This document shows positions 1 through 7,478 of a stretch of 51,638 bases of DNA, one piece after another. The stretch's first letter is position 1, and every line of letters begins with the position of its first letter. The translations under genes were made by a program, and so were the position numbers. The DNA is from Terriglobales bacterium (lineage in GTDB: Bacteria > Acidobacteriota > Terriglobia > Terriglobales > Acidobacteriaceae), in assembly GCA_035567895.1 (NCBI GenBank), contig DATMPC010000036.1, positions 1 to 51,638 on the forward strand, read 5' to 3'. The notes under the pieces are model-generated. The model saw nothing but the letters and a program-made list of their open reading frames with translations. It was not told the origin of the DNA and did no database searches.

Positions 1-1
1 C

Positions 2-106
2 GCCGTGATACTGGCCGTGATTTTGGTCATCGTTGTGGGCACAATACGGCTGATCGGCTCAAACGCCAACACCGTCTTTTCGCAAGCGGCTAGTACTATC
101 CAATAA
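2..106 (+). CDS. Flp-type (class IVb) pilin, C-terminal end only
   Basis: The window opens inside a plus-strand reading frame of 34 codons ending at TAA 104-106. It reads as a hydrophobic helix (AVILAVILVIVVGTIRLIGS) followed by a short polar tail (NANTVFSQAASTIQ). That is the usual layout of the end of a Flp pilin: transmembrane helix, then a tail with N, F and small residues. Flp pilins are short subunits of Tad-type adhesion pili, secreted after cleavage by a prepilin peptidase. The cleavage site and start lie left of the window, and no other tad gene is visible, so the assignment rests on the tail alone. Confidence 0.6.
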   Translation, partial: AVILAVILVIVVGTIRLIGSNANTVFSQAASTIQ

Positions 107-175
107 CTGCCGATTCGTCAAAACGTAAAGGGCGACGCCTCAGGTCTTACACCTAAACAGGGGCTTTATTTGGCA

Positions 176-649
176 TCAAAGACTAAGCAGGTGGTATTCC
201 CACGCCTCCACCAACAGTGCTGGCGGCATCGAATCGTCGAGCCTCGTACCACAGTGCGAGTTCGACTCGATTCCAAAATCCGAGTCTGTCGAAGATGCAG
301 CGAAGGAGGTTTTTGACGACGTACTCAGTGGTTCCGATTGCGGCAGCGATATCTTTGTTCTTGAGTCCTTCTGCAACAAGTTCGATGACGCGCTGTTCGC
401 GCGCGCTGGGTTCATGTCTTCCGTAGAGTTCTGTTCCTGACACTTCTGTCTCCTGTATAAAAACGTTGCCAACTTCACTCGCTTGACCCCACCAGTGATT
501 GCAAAGCGTAGGAACATCCTGTTGAAGTGTGCCTTGACCGTGCGCTTAGCTATGCCTAGTTCTTTTGCGATGTCTTCGTTCTCGCACCCTTGGAGCAGCA
601 GATCAACGACCTGCTGTTCTCGATCACTCAAAAGGACGGGTTCAAACAT
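176..649 (-). CDS. LuxR-type HTH protein with an overprinted Ser-rich tail
   Basis: The ATG at 649 overlaps the TGA of the upstream gene (ATGA), so translation is probably coupled. Residues 7-67 are a typical LuxR/FixJ helix-turn-helix: LSDREQQVVDLLLQG, then EDIAKELGIAKRTVKAHFNR as turn and recognition helix. No receiver domain precedes it, so it is a stand-alone DNA-binding protein. After about residue 70 the frame continues without a stop for some 85 residues of Ser/Thr-rich sequence that lies antiphase over the next HTH gene (183-443). That tail does not look like a conserved domain. Either the two genes really overlap by about 260 nt, or the natural stop was lost through a small indel. 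Function: transcription regulator, target unknown. Confidence 0.6.
   Translation of the reverse strand: MFEPVLLSDREQQVVDLLLQGCENEDIAKELGIAKRTVKAHFNRMFLRFAITGGVKRVKLATFLYRRQKCQEQNSTEDMNPARANSASSNLLQKDSRTKISLPQSEPLSTSSKTSFAASSTDSDFGIESNSHCGTRLDDSMPPALLVEAWEYHLLSL
183..443 (-). CDS. Second LuxR-type HTH protein, nested in another frame
   Basis: The GTG start at 443 is preceded by a good ribosome-binding site (AGGAGA, about 456-451 on the minus strand) that lies inside the reading frame of the preceding HTH gene. The 86-residue product carries a complete LuxR HTH: SAREQRVIELVAEGLKNKDI, then AAAIGTTEYVVKNLLRCIFD. It is similar in design to the first HTH but clearly diverged, so this is an old tandem duplicate rather than a recent copy. 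Because this frame carries both a domain and a Shine-Dalgarno, it is more likely than the antiphase tail of the first gene to be what is expressed here. It is probably the last gene of the operon starting near 1163. Confidence 0.6.
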   Translation of the reverse strand: MSGTELYGRHEPSAREQRVIELVAEGLKNKDIAAAIGTTEYVVKNLLRCIFDRLGFWNRVELALWYEARRFDAASTVGGGVGIPPA

Positions 650-912
650 CAGGCTCCTGCCTCCATCTGAGGGAATGCAATCTTCCCCCTGACTAGACCT
701 GTGAGGCAGTGCTTTGCAATCTGCACTGCCGCATCATAGGTCCGGGGGAAGCACTCGAACAAAAGTACAGGTTCGTCTTTGTTTTGGGAGGGCCTACGGT
801 CCCATACTTGAACGACGTGCTTCTGCTTGCAGAGCTTGTTTGGAGACGAGGAGACGAAAATCTCGGCCCTGAATCGACCGTGCGCGATTTGGTTCAGAGG
901 CTTGGTCATCAC
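649..912 (-). CDS. Hypothetical protein, 87 aa
   Basis: I do not recognise this family. The start is GTG 912 or, one codon later, ATG 909, which overlaps the stop of the upstream gene (TGATG). A G-rich stretch about 8 nt upstream could serve as ribosome-binding site. Its own stop overlaps the start of the first LuxR HTH gene (ATGA). The protein is basic, with no signal peptide or membrane segment. It contains a VVQVWDRRPS strand-like stretch and a C-terminal helix (TYDAAVQIAKHCLTGLV). The tight stop-start overlaps on both sides imply co-translation with the HTH genes, so it may be a partner or sensor for them; that is inference only. Confidence 0.5.
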   Translation of the reverse strand: MMTKPLNQIAHGRFRAEIFVSSSPNKLCKQKHVVQVWDRRPSQNKDEPVLLFECFPRTYDAAVQIAKHCLTGLVRGKIAFPQMEAGA

Positions 913-1163
913 TCGGCCCCCACCGCTGTCGCAACCTGCGGCTCGTTGTCTCTAACAATGTCTGGGCAGGGAGTCTGACGAATCGCAGCGCGGATAGCCA
1001 TGAACTCGCTGCGCGCAGCGGCTCGACACTTCTGATGTTCCGGGTCTCCAATATGCTTGCAGGAGTCGGATAGGCGGAACAGAGTTTGTATTGAGTTGCC
1101 GATCTTGATTTTCTGGTAGTACTCAAGGGCCTGTGGAAGGGTAGTGCGTACAAAACCAACCAA
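909..1163 (-). CDS. Hypothetical protein, about 84 aa, first gene of an overlapped operon
   Basis: Unrecognised small protein. A GGAGG lies only 2 nt before the TTG at 1163, which is too close. The frame stays open upstream to about 1248, so the true start may be a little further upstream or a non-standard codon. The protein is helical and mixed in charge, with three Cys residues (SDSCKHIG, HQKCRAA, TPCPDIV). No membrane segment is seen. Its stop overlaps the next start (TGATG). The operon therefore runs 1163 to about 176: two short unknown proteins, then two LuxR-type regulators. Confidence 0.45.
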   Translation of the reverse strand: MVGFVRTTLPQALEYYQKIKIGNSIQTLFRLSDSCKHIGDPEHQKCRAAARSEFMAIRAAIRQTPCPDIVRDNEPQVATAVGAE

Positions 1164-1361
1164 AACCTCCGCCTCATTTCTTGGTAACAGGATTTCGCAG
1201 GCAGTGCCCGAGCCGGAGGCATGCCTGCAGTTCGTATGTTTAAAGTATCATACTACCGACACACGTTCATAAAAGTCAACCCAACGTCTGTGGACATCTT
1301 GCAAATACTGCCAAGAGTGTGCAGTGTCGATGGTCACTATCGTGTATGATGTGCCCAGGCT

Positions 1362-1880
1362 ATGAATGACAACAATCCCATCAAGACATTCCCCGCAGTC
1401 TGGAAAAGCTACATCCTTTTGTACAAACTAGCGCTCACCATTGTCGAGAAAAGGCTGGAAGAGTACTACGGGGAGGGCCAAGGGGTCGAATTGAGAATGG
1501 TGTGGGTTCTCATGGCGGTCCAGGAACACACCACGAACCAGAGGGCACTAGCCGCGAGCTTGGGCATCAACAACAACGTGATGGTAGACCTACTTGACCG
1601 AATGGAAGAGAAGAGCTTAGTCACACGCACGAGGAATCCTGAGAATCGCCGCGAGCATCTCTTGCGGCTCACCCCACGAGGGAAGAAGGTGCTGAAATGG
1701 GTGTATGACAGCTTCGATGAGGGAGCCAAGCAGGCATGGAGACCATTGACCCTGAAGACGCTAGAACAGATCAACGAATTCGCCATGAGCATCATCGACG
1801 GGCACTATCAGGAATTGGACGAGACGTTGGAATTAACTGATCTCGGTCATCGTAAGCCCCCACCCCCACTACCTAGGTAG
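1362..1880 (+). CDS. MarR-family winged-helix regulator
   Basis: The 172-residue product has the MarR layout: N-terminal dimerisation helices, a winged HTH at about residues 58-105 (RALAASLGINNNVMVDLLDR, then the wing RTRNPENRREHLLRLTPRG), and a C-terminal helix. The LTPRGKK motif after the wing is typical. It is a cytoplasmic dimeric repressor that usually responds to a small ligand. It is transcribed divergently from the LuxR operon. A TATGAT box (1345-1350) only 12 nt before the ATG suggests a very short leader. The Pro-rich C-terminal tail (PPPPLPR) lies outside the usual fold. Confidence 0.8.
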   Translation: MNDNNPIKTFPAVWKSYILLYKLALTIVEKRLEEYYGEGQGVELRMVWVLMAVQEHTTNQRALAASLGINNNVMVDLLDRMEEKSLVTRTRNPENRREHLLRLTPRGKKVLKWVYDSFDEGAKQAWRPLTLKTLEQINEFAMSIIDGHYQELDETLELTDLGHRKPPPPLPR

Positions 1881-1945
1881 TGATTTTTAGTGGCTTCCGG
1901 AGGCATGTGGGGCCGTTGGACATCGCGTTGCCGAACCGTCAGAGA

Positions 1946-2485
1946 CTACTGGGAGGAAACGGGTGAAGACCAGTGGGCGTCGCGGAACTGCCAGCGTCCC
2001 TCGCGGTACTCTGCAAGTCCAGTAAAGTATCCCGTTTCGGTAACGCCGTGCCCGGCGGTGTCGACCTGAATCTCGCGCCATGAGACCGCGACGACGGCGA
2101 ACTCGTTGGTGAGCGGATCGACGCGCAAATCATCTCCCCAATTCAATTCAATGTGACGGATGGTTTGGGCGAACTTGCGAGTACCGTCCTGTGCGGCGGC
2201 AGTATTCGGGAAGGCCATCTGGCCGTTGACGGCCATAAAGAATGCGCGACTCGCATCGAAATACTTTATCCAAGCCGTGGGGCCATCCTGAGTGACGGAA
2301 TGGGCGACGGTTTGCATGAACGCGCGCACGGCTTGGTCAGCTCCGTCCGGGGTCACGGAGAGGGAATGGCTGGCGCCAGCTCCAGAAGGAACGCAGGCTG
2401 CCAACGTGATCGCCAGCAGCAGAGAACGGATTCGCAACTTGCGCGAAAGGAACAGAACAGGAAGAACGCGCGTCGAAGACAACAT
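1946..2485 (-). CDS. Secreted NTF2/SnoaL-like protein
   Basis: I place the start at ATG 2485, because GGAGGT (2496-2491) sits 5 nt upstream; the frame is open further up to 2533 but without such a site. The 179-residue product begins with a basic, hydrophobic signal sequence (SLLLAITLAACVPSGAGA), possibly a lipobox at LAAC. The mature part reads as one NTF2/SnoaL-like fold of the DUF4440 type: VRAFMQTVAHSVTQDGPTAW as first helix, a central strand with HIELNWGDDLRVDP, and a terminal GRWQFRDAHWS strand, common at the end of such domains. It is probably periplasmic. Substrate unknown. Confidence 0.65.
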   Translation of the reverse strand: MLSSTRVLPVLFLSRKLRIRSLLLAITLAACVPSGAGASHSLSVTPDGADQAVRAFMQTVAHSVTQDGPTAWIKYFDASRAFFMAVNGQMAFPNTAAAQDGTRKFAQTIRHIELNWGDDLRVDPLTNEFAVVAVSWREIQVDTAGHGVTETGYFTGLAEYREGRWQFRDAHWSSPVSSQ

Positions 2486-2906
2486 AGAAAACCTCCATCG
2501 ACCGACAAGCCGGAATAGCGAGGTATAACACAAAGGGAATCTAGTGCGTCAATTAGCGAAAAATCCCCATTCCGCTCACAAGCGCCGGAGGTTCCCGGTT
2601 CCTTCGTGAGTTGTCGGCAAACCATAAGCTATCCAGAAACGGGCTTCGAGGACCAGAAGCCGACTTCTGGCCCGTGGAGGGTTTCAACATTCAAGTGAAG
2701 ACTGCCTTTCTCGAAACGGATTACTTCCGGGTTGCCCGTCATTCACTCCATTGGTAGTCTAGCCGCAGCCGTGTCTCTTGAAGCGGCCTTCCACGAGTTG
2801 AGGGGCTAAAGCAGAGGACCACAATAACGGCAACGATGAGAACGGGGTCGTCAGGACGGTCCTCGTTTCCCTTTGCAGCGAGAGTTTGAATCGTCTCCTT
2901 CGATCA
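2486..2906 (+). other. Gene-poor gap with repeat copy A
   Basis: Apart from the possible 37-codon frame at 2629-2742 and repeat copy A at about 2609-2650, I see no gene here. The left end carries the upstream region of the NTF2-like gene; the right end abuts the stop of the TetR gene. Confidence 0.5.
2629..2742 (-). CDS. Possible 37-aa small protein ending in a dispersed repeat
   Basis: A short minus-strand frame from ATG 2742 to TAG 2629 has protein-like composition (MTGNPEVIRFEKGSLHLNVE at the N-terminus). GGAG lies only 3 nt before the ATG, so initiation would be poor. A CCAGAAG/CTTCTGG hairpin (2651-2669) lies within it, and its last codons (KPVSG, stop) belong to repeat copy A described separately. 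It may be a remnant rather than a working gene. Confidence 0.25.
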   Translation of the reverse strand: MTGNPEVIRFEKGSLHLNVETLHGPEVGFWSSKPVSG

Positions 2907-3563
2907 TCAGCCAGCAATTTTCAAAGGCGGGCAGCGTCGGGTGGCAAGGGAACTGATGCGTGCCAATATCGTTTCCCGTGCTGTCGATATCGCCTTTTTT
3001 TGATCTAGCAACTGCAAGGCCCAGTGTGCTCCCACAGCCATAGAATAGATTTCCAACACGAACTGAGCCGCGTTGATATCGGCCTTGATGTGCCCGGCCT
3101 TCTTCGCGTCTTCAACTGCGCGAGTAAGCGTATTCAACCAAGCTTGCATGGCTTCTACGATCGCCTCGCGAACCGCGCCTGGCCGGCTATCAAATTCAAA
3201 TGATGCTGCAGTAAAAAAGCAGCCTCCGGCAAACACTTTGCGCTCAACATGGCTCAACCAGCGGTCGCATAGGCTCCACAATCGTGGCATCCCAGCCGAT
3301 TCAGCTAGAGCCGGGTGGACGACATAGTCGACGAAGATCTGGCGCGCCGTCTTTACAGTTGCCAGTTGCAAGTCCTCTTTGGAGCCAAAGTGAGCAAACA
3401 GGCCGCTCTTGCTCATCTTGAGTTCGTCGGCTAAGCGCCCGATCGTCAATCCCTCTAAACCTTCAACAGAGGCCAGGTCAACTGCAGCACGCAGTATGCC
3501 TTCTCGCGTCCGCTGACCCTTGGGTAGGTTGGCGCGTGTTTGCGTTGATGCGGAGGATCGCAT
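2907..3563 (-). CDS. TetR-family transcriptional repressor
   Basis: I choose ATG 3563 (218 residues); the frame is open upstream, but that extension runs through the neighbouring promoter. The N-terminal HTH is typical of TetR: TREGILRAAVDLASVEGLEG, LTIGRLADELKMSKSGLFAHFGSKEDLQLA, at about residues 17-65. The C-terminal half resembles the TetR_C ligand domain of YcdC/AcrR-like members, with an FAGGCFFTAASFEFDSRPG segment. It is divergently transcribed from the aspartic-protease lipoprotein gene. A perfect 12-bp palindrome lies between the two starts, which suggests that it represses itself and that neighbour. Confidence 0.85.
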   Translation of the reverse strand: MRSSASTQTRANLPKGQRTREGILRAAVDLASVEGLEGLTIGRLADELKMSKSGLFAHFGSKEDLQLATVKTARQIFVDYVVHPALAESAGMPRLWSLCDRWLSHVERKVFAGGCFFTAASFEFDSRPGAVREAIVEAMQAWLNTLTRAVEDAKKAGHIKADINAAQFVLEIYSMAVGAHWALQLLDQKKAISTARETILARISSLATRRCPPLKIAG

Positions 3564-3595
3564 GCGAAAAATGTAGCTCGTTGCCAAATAATAGC

Positions 3596-3607
3596 ACGAA
3601 CGTTCGT
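3596..3607. promoter_or_regulatory. Candidate TetR operator
   Basis: ACGAACGTTCGT is a perfect 12-bp palindrome centred between the divergent TetR gene (start 3563) and the lipoprotein gene (start 3645). Palindromes of this length and place are typical TetR-family operators. It lies 33 nt from one start and 38 nt from the other, where it could block both promoters. Confidence 0.6.
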
Positions 3608-3644
3608 TTTTGTGAGATACTTGGTCCTGCTTCCGGAGGCTCTC

Positions 3645-4493
3645 ATGCCCCGACTCGTTGTTCCGCTGCTTATGATCGCCGGCCTTGCTTCGTGCATGCA
3701 GGCCGAGGAGATTCCGCTCGAGACCTGTGACCGCCTCCCGGTCGTGCAAAGCAGCATCGCCGGAATGAAGTTCCTCTTGCTCGTGGATACCGGGGCGACA
3801 TCTATGCTCAACTTAAAATCGTTTCCGCATGGAGATGCACAAAGGATTTCAGTCACTTCCTGGACCGGAACCGCTCAGACCAATGCCCAGCAAATCGTCA
3901 TCGGCGATCTGGCTGTGGGTCAGCATCATTTCAAGAATCTGAAACTGCCTGCAATCGATCTATCGCCGATTGGGCGTGCTTGTGGCCGGCAGATTGACGG
4001 TATCTTTGGGATCGATTTGTTGGTGAAGCTGGGAGCCACCGTCGACCTAAAGGAGTCGGCTGCGCGACTCCTTGTGGGTACGGAAAGCACCAAGGCACGC
4101 GTCGATGAGTTGCATGAGCAACTCGTAGGCTGTGAACAGGCATTCAATCGCGCAGATGAAGGAGCCTTTTCCGACTGCTTAGATCCGAACATTGTGCTGT
4201 TCACCGTGGCTGGAGACTTTTACGGGCGCGACGCAGCCATGAACTACTACAGACAACGATATTTCCAACAGCATCCGCCGGCACAGCTCGCTATTACGCC
4301 GCGCGCCCATCATCCTCTGGGCGAGGCCATTTGGGTCGAATACGATTTGCGCATCGCCGTGGCCCATCAAGTGATCGTCGCCCGCGGCACGGCGTTATGC
4401 CAGAAAAGTGAAGGCAAGTGGCGAATTCTTCATATGAACCATTCCAGTCCGCCAGCAGAAGCCTTCGCTTCCGAGATCAACCCGGGCAAATAG
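3645..4493 (+). CDS. Retropepsin-like aspartic protease fused to an NTF2-like domain, putative lipoprotein
   Basis: I choose ATG 3645 because GGAGG lies about 7 nt upstream. The 282-residue product starts with a signal peptide and a possible lipobox (LASC). The first half is a single-copy pepsin-like domain: LLVDTGATSMLN holds the catalytic Asp of the DTG motif, and IDGIFGIDLLVKLGATVDL is the second conserved strand of retroviral-type aspartyl proteases. From about residue 155 the chain turns into an NTF2/DUF4440-like domain (EQAFNRADEGAFSDCLDPN to GKWRILHMNHSS). Such aspartyl domains normally dimerise to form the active site. The fusion suggests a periplasmic peptidase or binding protein. 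Expression is probably controlled by the divergent TetR regulator. Confidence 0.65.
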   Translation: MPRLVVPLLMIAGLASCMQAEEIPLETCDRLPVVQSSIAGMKFLLLVDTGATSMLNLKSFPHGDAQRISVTSWTGTAQTNAQQIVIGDLAVGQHHFKNLKLPAIDLSPIGRACGRQIDGIFGIDLLVKLGATVDLKESAARLLVGTESTKARVDELHEQLVGCEQAFNRADEGAFSDCLDPNIVLFTVAGDFYGRDAAMNYYRQRYFQQHPPAQLAITPRAHHPLGEAIWVEYDLRIAVAHQVIVARGTALCQKSEGKWRILHMNHSSPPAEAFASEINPGK

Positions 4494-4554
4494 AAGCGCG
4501 AAGAAGCACCACCCAGATGGATCGAAAAATCAACTATTTGGCTGATTTCCTTTG

Positions 4555-4599
<45 letters not shown>

Positions 4600-4783
4600 T
4601 TCCTCATTTTTGCCCTCTGGAAGATGTGGGCCATTTCATGTATCTAGAAAAGCCCGCTGAGTTCAAAGCAAACCGGTTCCAGCAGTCGAAGCAGTCTGGA
4701 TGTCCGCTAGGTTCAGATGCCACGTATTGCGATACAACGATCCTGCGCTGAGAAAACTGCGAATCAAACCCCCGTCTCGGGAA

Positions 4784-4885
4784 CTATTCTCCCGGGCGGT
4801 TCCCTTTTGGGTCTACCCGTGCGCCGGTTGGCCGAAGTTCTTCGGGTTCATCAGCATTCAGTTTGAAACCGAAGTTGGCAGTCAT
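4784..4885 (-). CDS. Small protein, 33 aa
   Basis: This short frame runs from ATG 4885 to TAG 4784. AGGAG lies 9 nt upstream of the ATG, a convincing ribosome-binding site. The product is hydrophilic, beginning MTANFGFKLNADEPEELRPT and ending KGNRPGE, with no signal or membrane segment. It lies 43 nt downstream of the TIGR03118 gene on the same strand and could share its transcript. A GGGAAC/GTTCCC hairpin overlaps its end. I do not recognise the family; it is too short for most gene callers. Confidence 0.45.
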   Translation of the reverse strand: MTANFGFKLNADEPEELRPTGARVDPKGNRPGE

Positions 4886-4928
4886 GATTTATGGCTCCTG
4901 TTGATGCGCAGCGTTCGCAACACGCTAG

Positions 4929-6350
4929 TCAATGGCCCTGATCGTGCGGTACCGTGACTGTCACCGTCACGCTCGATGAGAGGGGCAGTTTGTCTTTACA
5001 GGAGATTTCGACAGTGTACAGACGCCCGTCGCCGCCTCCATTGCGTGACGCGCGTAGCTCCACCCTGTGGGCATCAACCACGATGGAGGAGTCGGCTGTG
5101 TTGTTAATACCGCCACCGGAATCTGCTGCCGTCACGCTGAGAGAGCAAGCGGGAGCCGCATCACAGTCGTCGCTGACGGAGTAGCCGATCGTCACATGGA
5201 CGAACTTGTTGTTGGGCGGCCAAAGCACATTGGGACTAGCAGAGGCACCGCTAATCACTGGTCCATGACATGTCGACAAGCTGCCGAAGAGTCCGTGCTG
5301 CTGGGCTTGAATGCCGGCGGAGAAATACAAGACGCTGGAATTGCCACCAGCCTTGTCGTTGCCGAAAATTAATGTCCAGAGGCCATCAATCGACAGCGGT
5401 TTGCCGTCGGTCCCCTCTAGCAATCCGAGAAATTTGCCGTTGTCTGCTCCGGGCGCAAGACTGAAAGCACTGATGTTGCCCGGGCCGCTAGCAGCAATTC
5501 CAGTGTTAAAGTTGCCGACCAGAAGCGCGTTGCTGAACTTGCCGAAATCGGCCGGGGCGACCGCCATACCCCAGGGATCGAGAAGCGTTCCGCCGGTGGC
5601 AAATCGCTTGATGAAATTGCCATCGGTGTTGAACACATTGATGGCACCGGACCCGACCGCCTCTGGGTTTGTCGGTGTATAGCTAACGTAGAGGTCGCCG
5701 TTGATATTGGCGATATTGAACGGGACGAGGCCGGCCGGGAGATTCGGATCGGTGAAAGTGCCGGGGAGCGTCGCCTTGGCAAAAGTGTGGTCCCAAACAT
5801 CAATGCGGTTGCCGGCTGCATTAGCCGCATAAAGGAATTGGACCCCGGATCGCAACCCTAACGCGAGTCCCGTGTACGCCGCTGGCATCGATCCGGTTGC
5901 TCCGAGTTGGGCTTGATGGGAAGGGGCCGGCGGCGGGACACCCGGACTCCACCCGTAAATGTTCCCATTTAGTCCTGCAAAGAGGAAGACCGACGCTCCG
6001 CTGGAGGTCCCGGAAGTGACCGTGAAATCAGTGGCAACACCATTGAACATCTGTCCTGAGGGAACAGGAACGTTCACGATTAGTGAATTCGCCGTCACTG
6101 CGCCAGTGGTTGGATTGACTGAGTAAAGAGTCGCTACCGACTTTCCCGCGTCTGAGACCCAAAACGGACTGCCGTTGCTGTGGGACACGCCCCACGGATT
6201 CACGAGATTCGAGTCCTGCACCACAGCCATACCTGAAATATCAGAAACCAGGTTTGTTTGCTTGAAGAACTGCGCGCGGACGGGCAGCGTCAATAGGAAT
6301 CCTGCCAACAAGACAGCGACAGAGACGATCTTCTTTCTTCTTCGGCTCAT
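4929..6350 (-). CDS. TIGR03118-family secreted beta-propeller-like protein
   Basis: ATG 6350 follows AGGAGA by 6 nt. The 473-residue product has a signal peptide (residues 1-26, cleavage after VRA) and a long repeat region rich in NG, NPWG and GxIxxW motifs (DSNLVNPWGVSHSNGSPFWV, LDPWGMAVAPADFG, IDGLWTLIFGNDKAGG). This matches the TIGR03118 family, common in Acidobacteriota and related soil bacteria, and thought to fold as a propeller. After about residue 370 a separate region follows (PNVLWPPNNKFVHVTIGYSV, paired Cys), an Ig-like extension seen in secreted proteins. No enzymatic residues can be named. It is extracellular or periplasmic, role unknown. Confidence 0.75.
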   Translation of the reverse strand: MSRRRKKIVSVAVLLAGFLLTLPVRAQFFKQTNLVSDISGMAVVQDSNLVNPWGVSHSNGSPFWVSDAGKSVATLYSVNPTTGAVTANSLIVNVPVPSGQMFNGVATDFTVTSGTSSGASVFLFAGLNGNIYGWSPGVPPPAPSHQAQLGATGSMPAAYTGLALGLRSGVQFLYAANAAGNRIDVWDHTFAKATLPGTFTDPNLPAGLVPFNIANINGDLYVSYTPTNPEAVGSGAINVFNTDGNFIKRFATGGTLLDPWGMAVAPADFGKFSNALLVGNFNTGIAASGPGNISAFSLAPGADNGKFLGLLEGTDGKPLSIDGLWTLIFGNDKAGGNSSVLYFSAGIQAQQHGLFGSLSTCHGPVISGASASPNVLWPPNNKFVHVTIGYSVSDDCDAAPACSLSVTAADSGGGINNTADSSIVVDAHRVELRASRNGGGDGRLYTVEISCKDKLPLSSSVTVTVTVPHDQGH

Positions 6351-7216
6351 GGCGTTTTCTCCTATTCTGAGGTATCGAATTGAATGGCTTGTTCAAAGCC
6401 AACCCCTATTCCGGAAACAACTGTGCCGGAATTCCCATTGTGGCCGTTCACTCTCACGGCTCGGTAGTTCGCGATACCGGATCAGATTTGTATCGCCTGC
6501 CGTGGGCACGTTTCAAAGTGGGAGACGACCACCCATCGATGAGGCGAGGAGACAGAGTGAAAAATCTAACAACGGGCCGAGGGCTCGGCCAAAAAACCGT
6601 TCGAATTATGCTCGCGGTGTGGTGAGCTGTCAACCCGGTTTTAGTTGTTCACGCACGTCAAAGATCGTTCTTTGGTTAAGCGAAGACGGGAGATTGGCTT
6701 CGGTGGTGGCAGCAGCTCAGCCGTGCGATCGCGCGACTGATGGGAACCGCCCGACCTTAGTCTACGGACGGCGCGGTGCCGAGTTCTGACTGGTTTGTCG
6801 GCAAACAGGAAGTTGGCCATAAACGGGCATCTAGGAAGTTTCGTTCCGCAGCGAATCCGCCGATTCTGAACGAGTCGTCGGCCATCCGGAATGTATGGTC
6901 CGCCGCTGTGTCGCAAGCGAAAAATGAAGTGACAGGTTGGTCCGCGCAAATGTATACGGCCTTTGTTGGAGCACAAGGCTCCTGGCCATGATGGAATGCG
7001 CTGCGCTCTCTTCCTATTTAATTAGGCAGTCTTGGAAGACTTCTTCCCAATACAGGTTTGGAGAGCGCCGGGTTCGACCGTTGTGCCATCTCATGGTTCG
7101 CCAGCAGACCTGGCAGAAATCATCAAATCCGTAGTAGCCGCTGGTGTGCAGATGTGGGAATCGCGCATGCGATTTCCAAGCCGGACCTTATTAAGTACCT
7201 TAAGGATTCCTTTGGC

Positions 7217-7251
7217 CGGGTGCCCTACCCTTGCGGTTTTCAAGGGTGGGT
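7217..7251. repeat. Hairpin repeat of the GGGTGCCC-ACCCTTGC type
   Basis: GGGTGCCCTACCCTTG is followed by CGGTTTT and CAAGGGTGGG, so ACCCTTG pairs with CAAGGGT around a 7-nt loop. Similar GTGCCC-hairpin units are common as dispersed intergenic repeats in acidobacterial genomes. Only this one copy is clear in the window. Confidence 0.45.
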
Positions 7252-7397
7252 TACGAGAACGTGTCCATTTCATGATTTCCTCAGTTCCATTTGTTGGAGT
7301 AGGTTCCCGATTCGAATCAATGACAATCTGACTACAACACACCCGGCCGAGACAAGGACAACCGGGGACAACGGATGACTGTCCGCTAGTTTGCTAG

Positions 7398-7411
7398 AAG
7401 CTCCGGAGCTT
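7398..7411. promoter_or_regulatory. Perfect 14-bp palindrome upstream of the SDR gene
   Basis: AAGCTCCGGAGCTT is a perfect palindrome about 68 nt before the SDR start. Size and position suit a repressor site, but no adjacent regulator gene is present, so the assignment is weak. Confidence 0.3.
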
Positions 7412-7478
7412 AGCACCCTCCCCATTTGACGGAGCTCCTTCAGCGAACTAACATGCTGCGCGCAATTCGGAGGTGTTT

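Larger units (their letters stand above)
6351..7478 (+). other. 1.1-kb region without a convincing gene
   Basis: Short open frames exist on both strands but none shows a domain, sensible composition and ribosome-binding site together. The stretch holds repeat copy B (about 6795-6835), an acidobacterial-style hairpin repeat (7217-7251) and a perfect palindrome (7398-7411) upstream of the SDR gene. It reads as decayed or intergenic DNA. Confidence 0.5.

Noticed and set aside
6380-6625. 81-codon plus frame
   Set aside because: Composition unlike a protein and no ribosome-binding site; overlaps the upstream region of the TIGR03118 gene.
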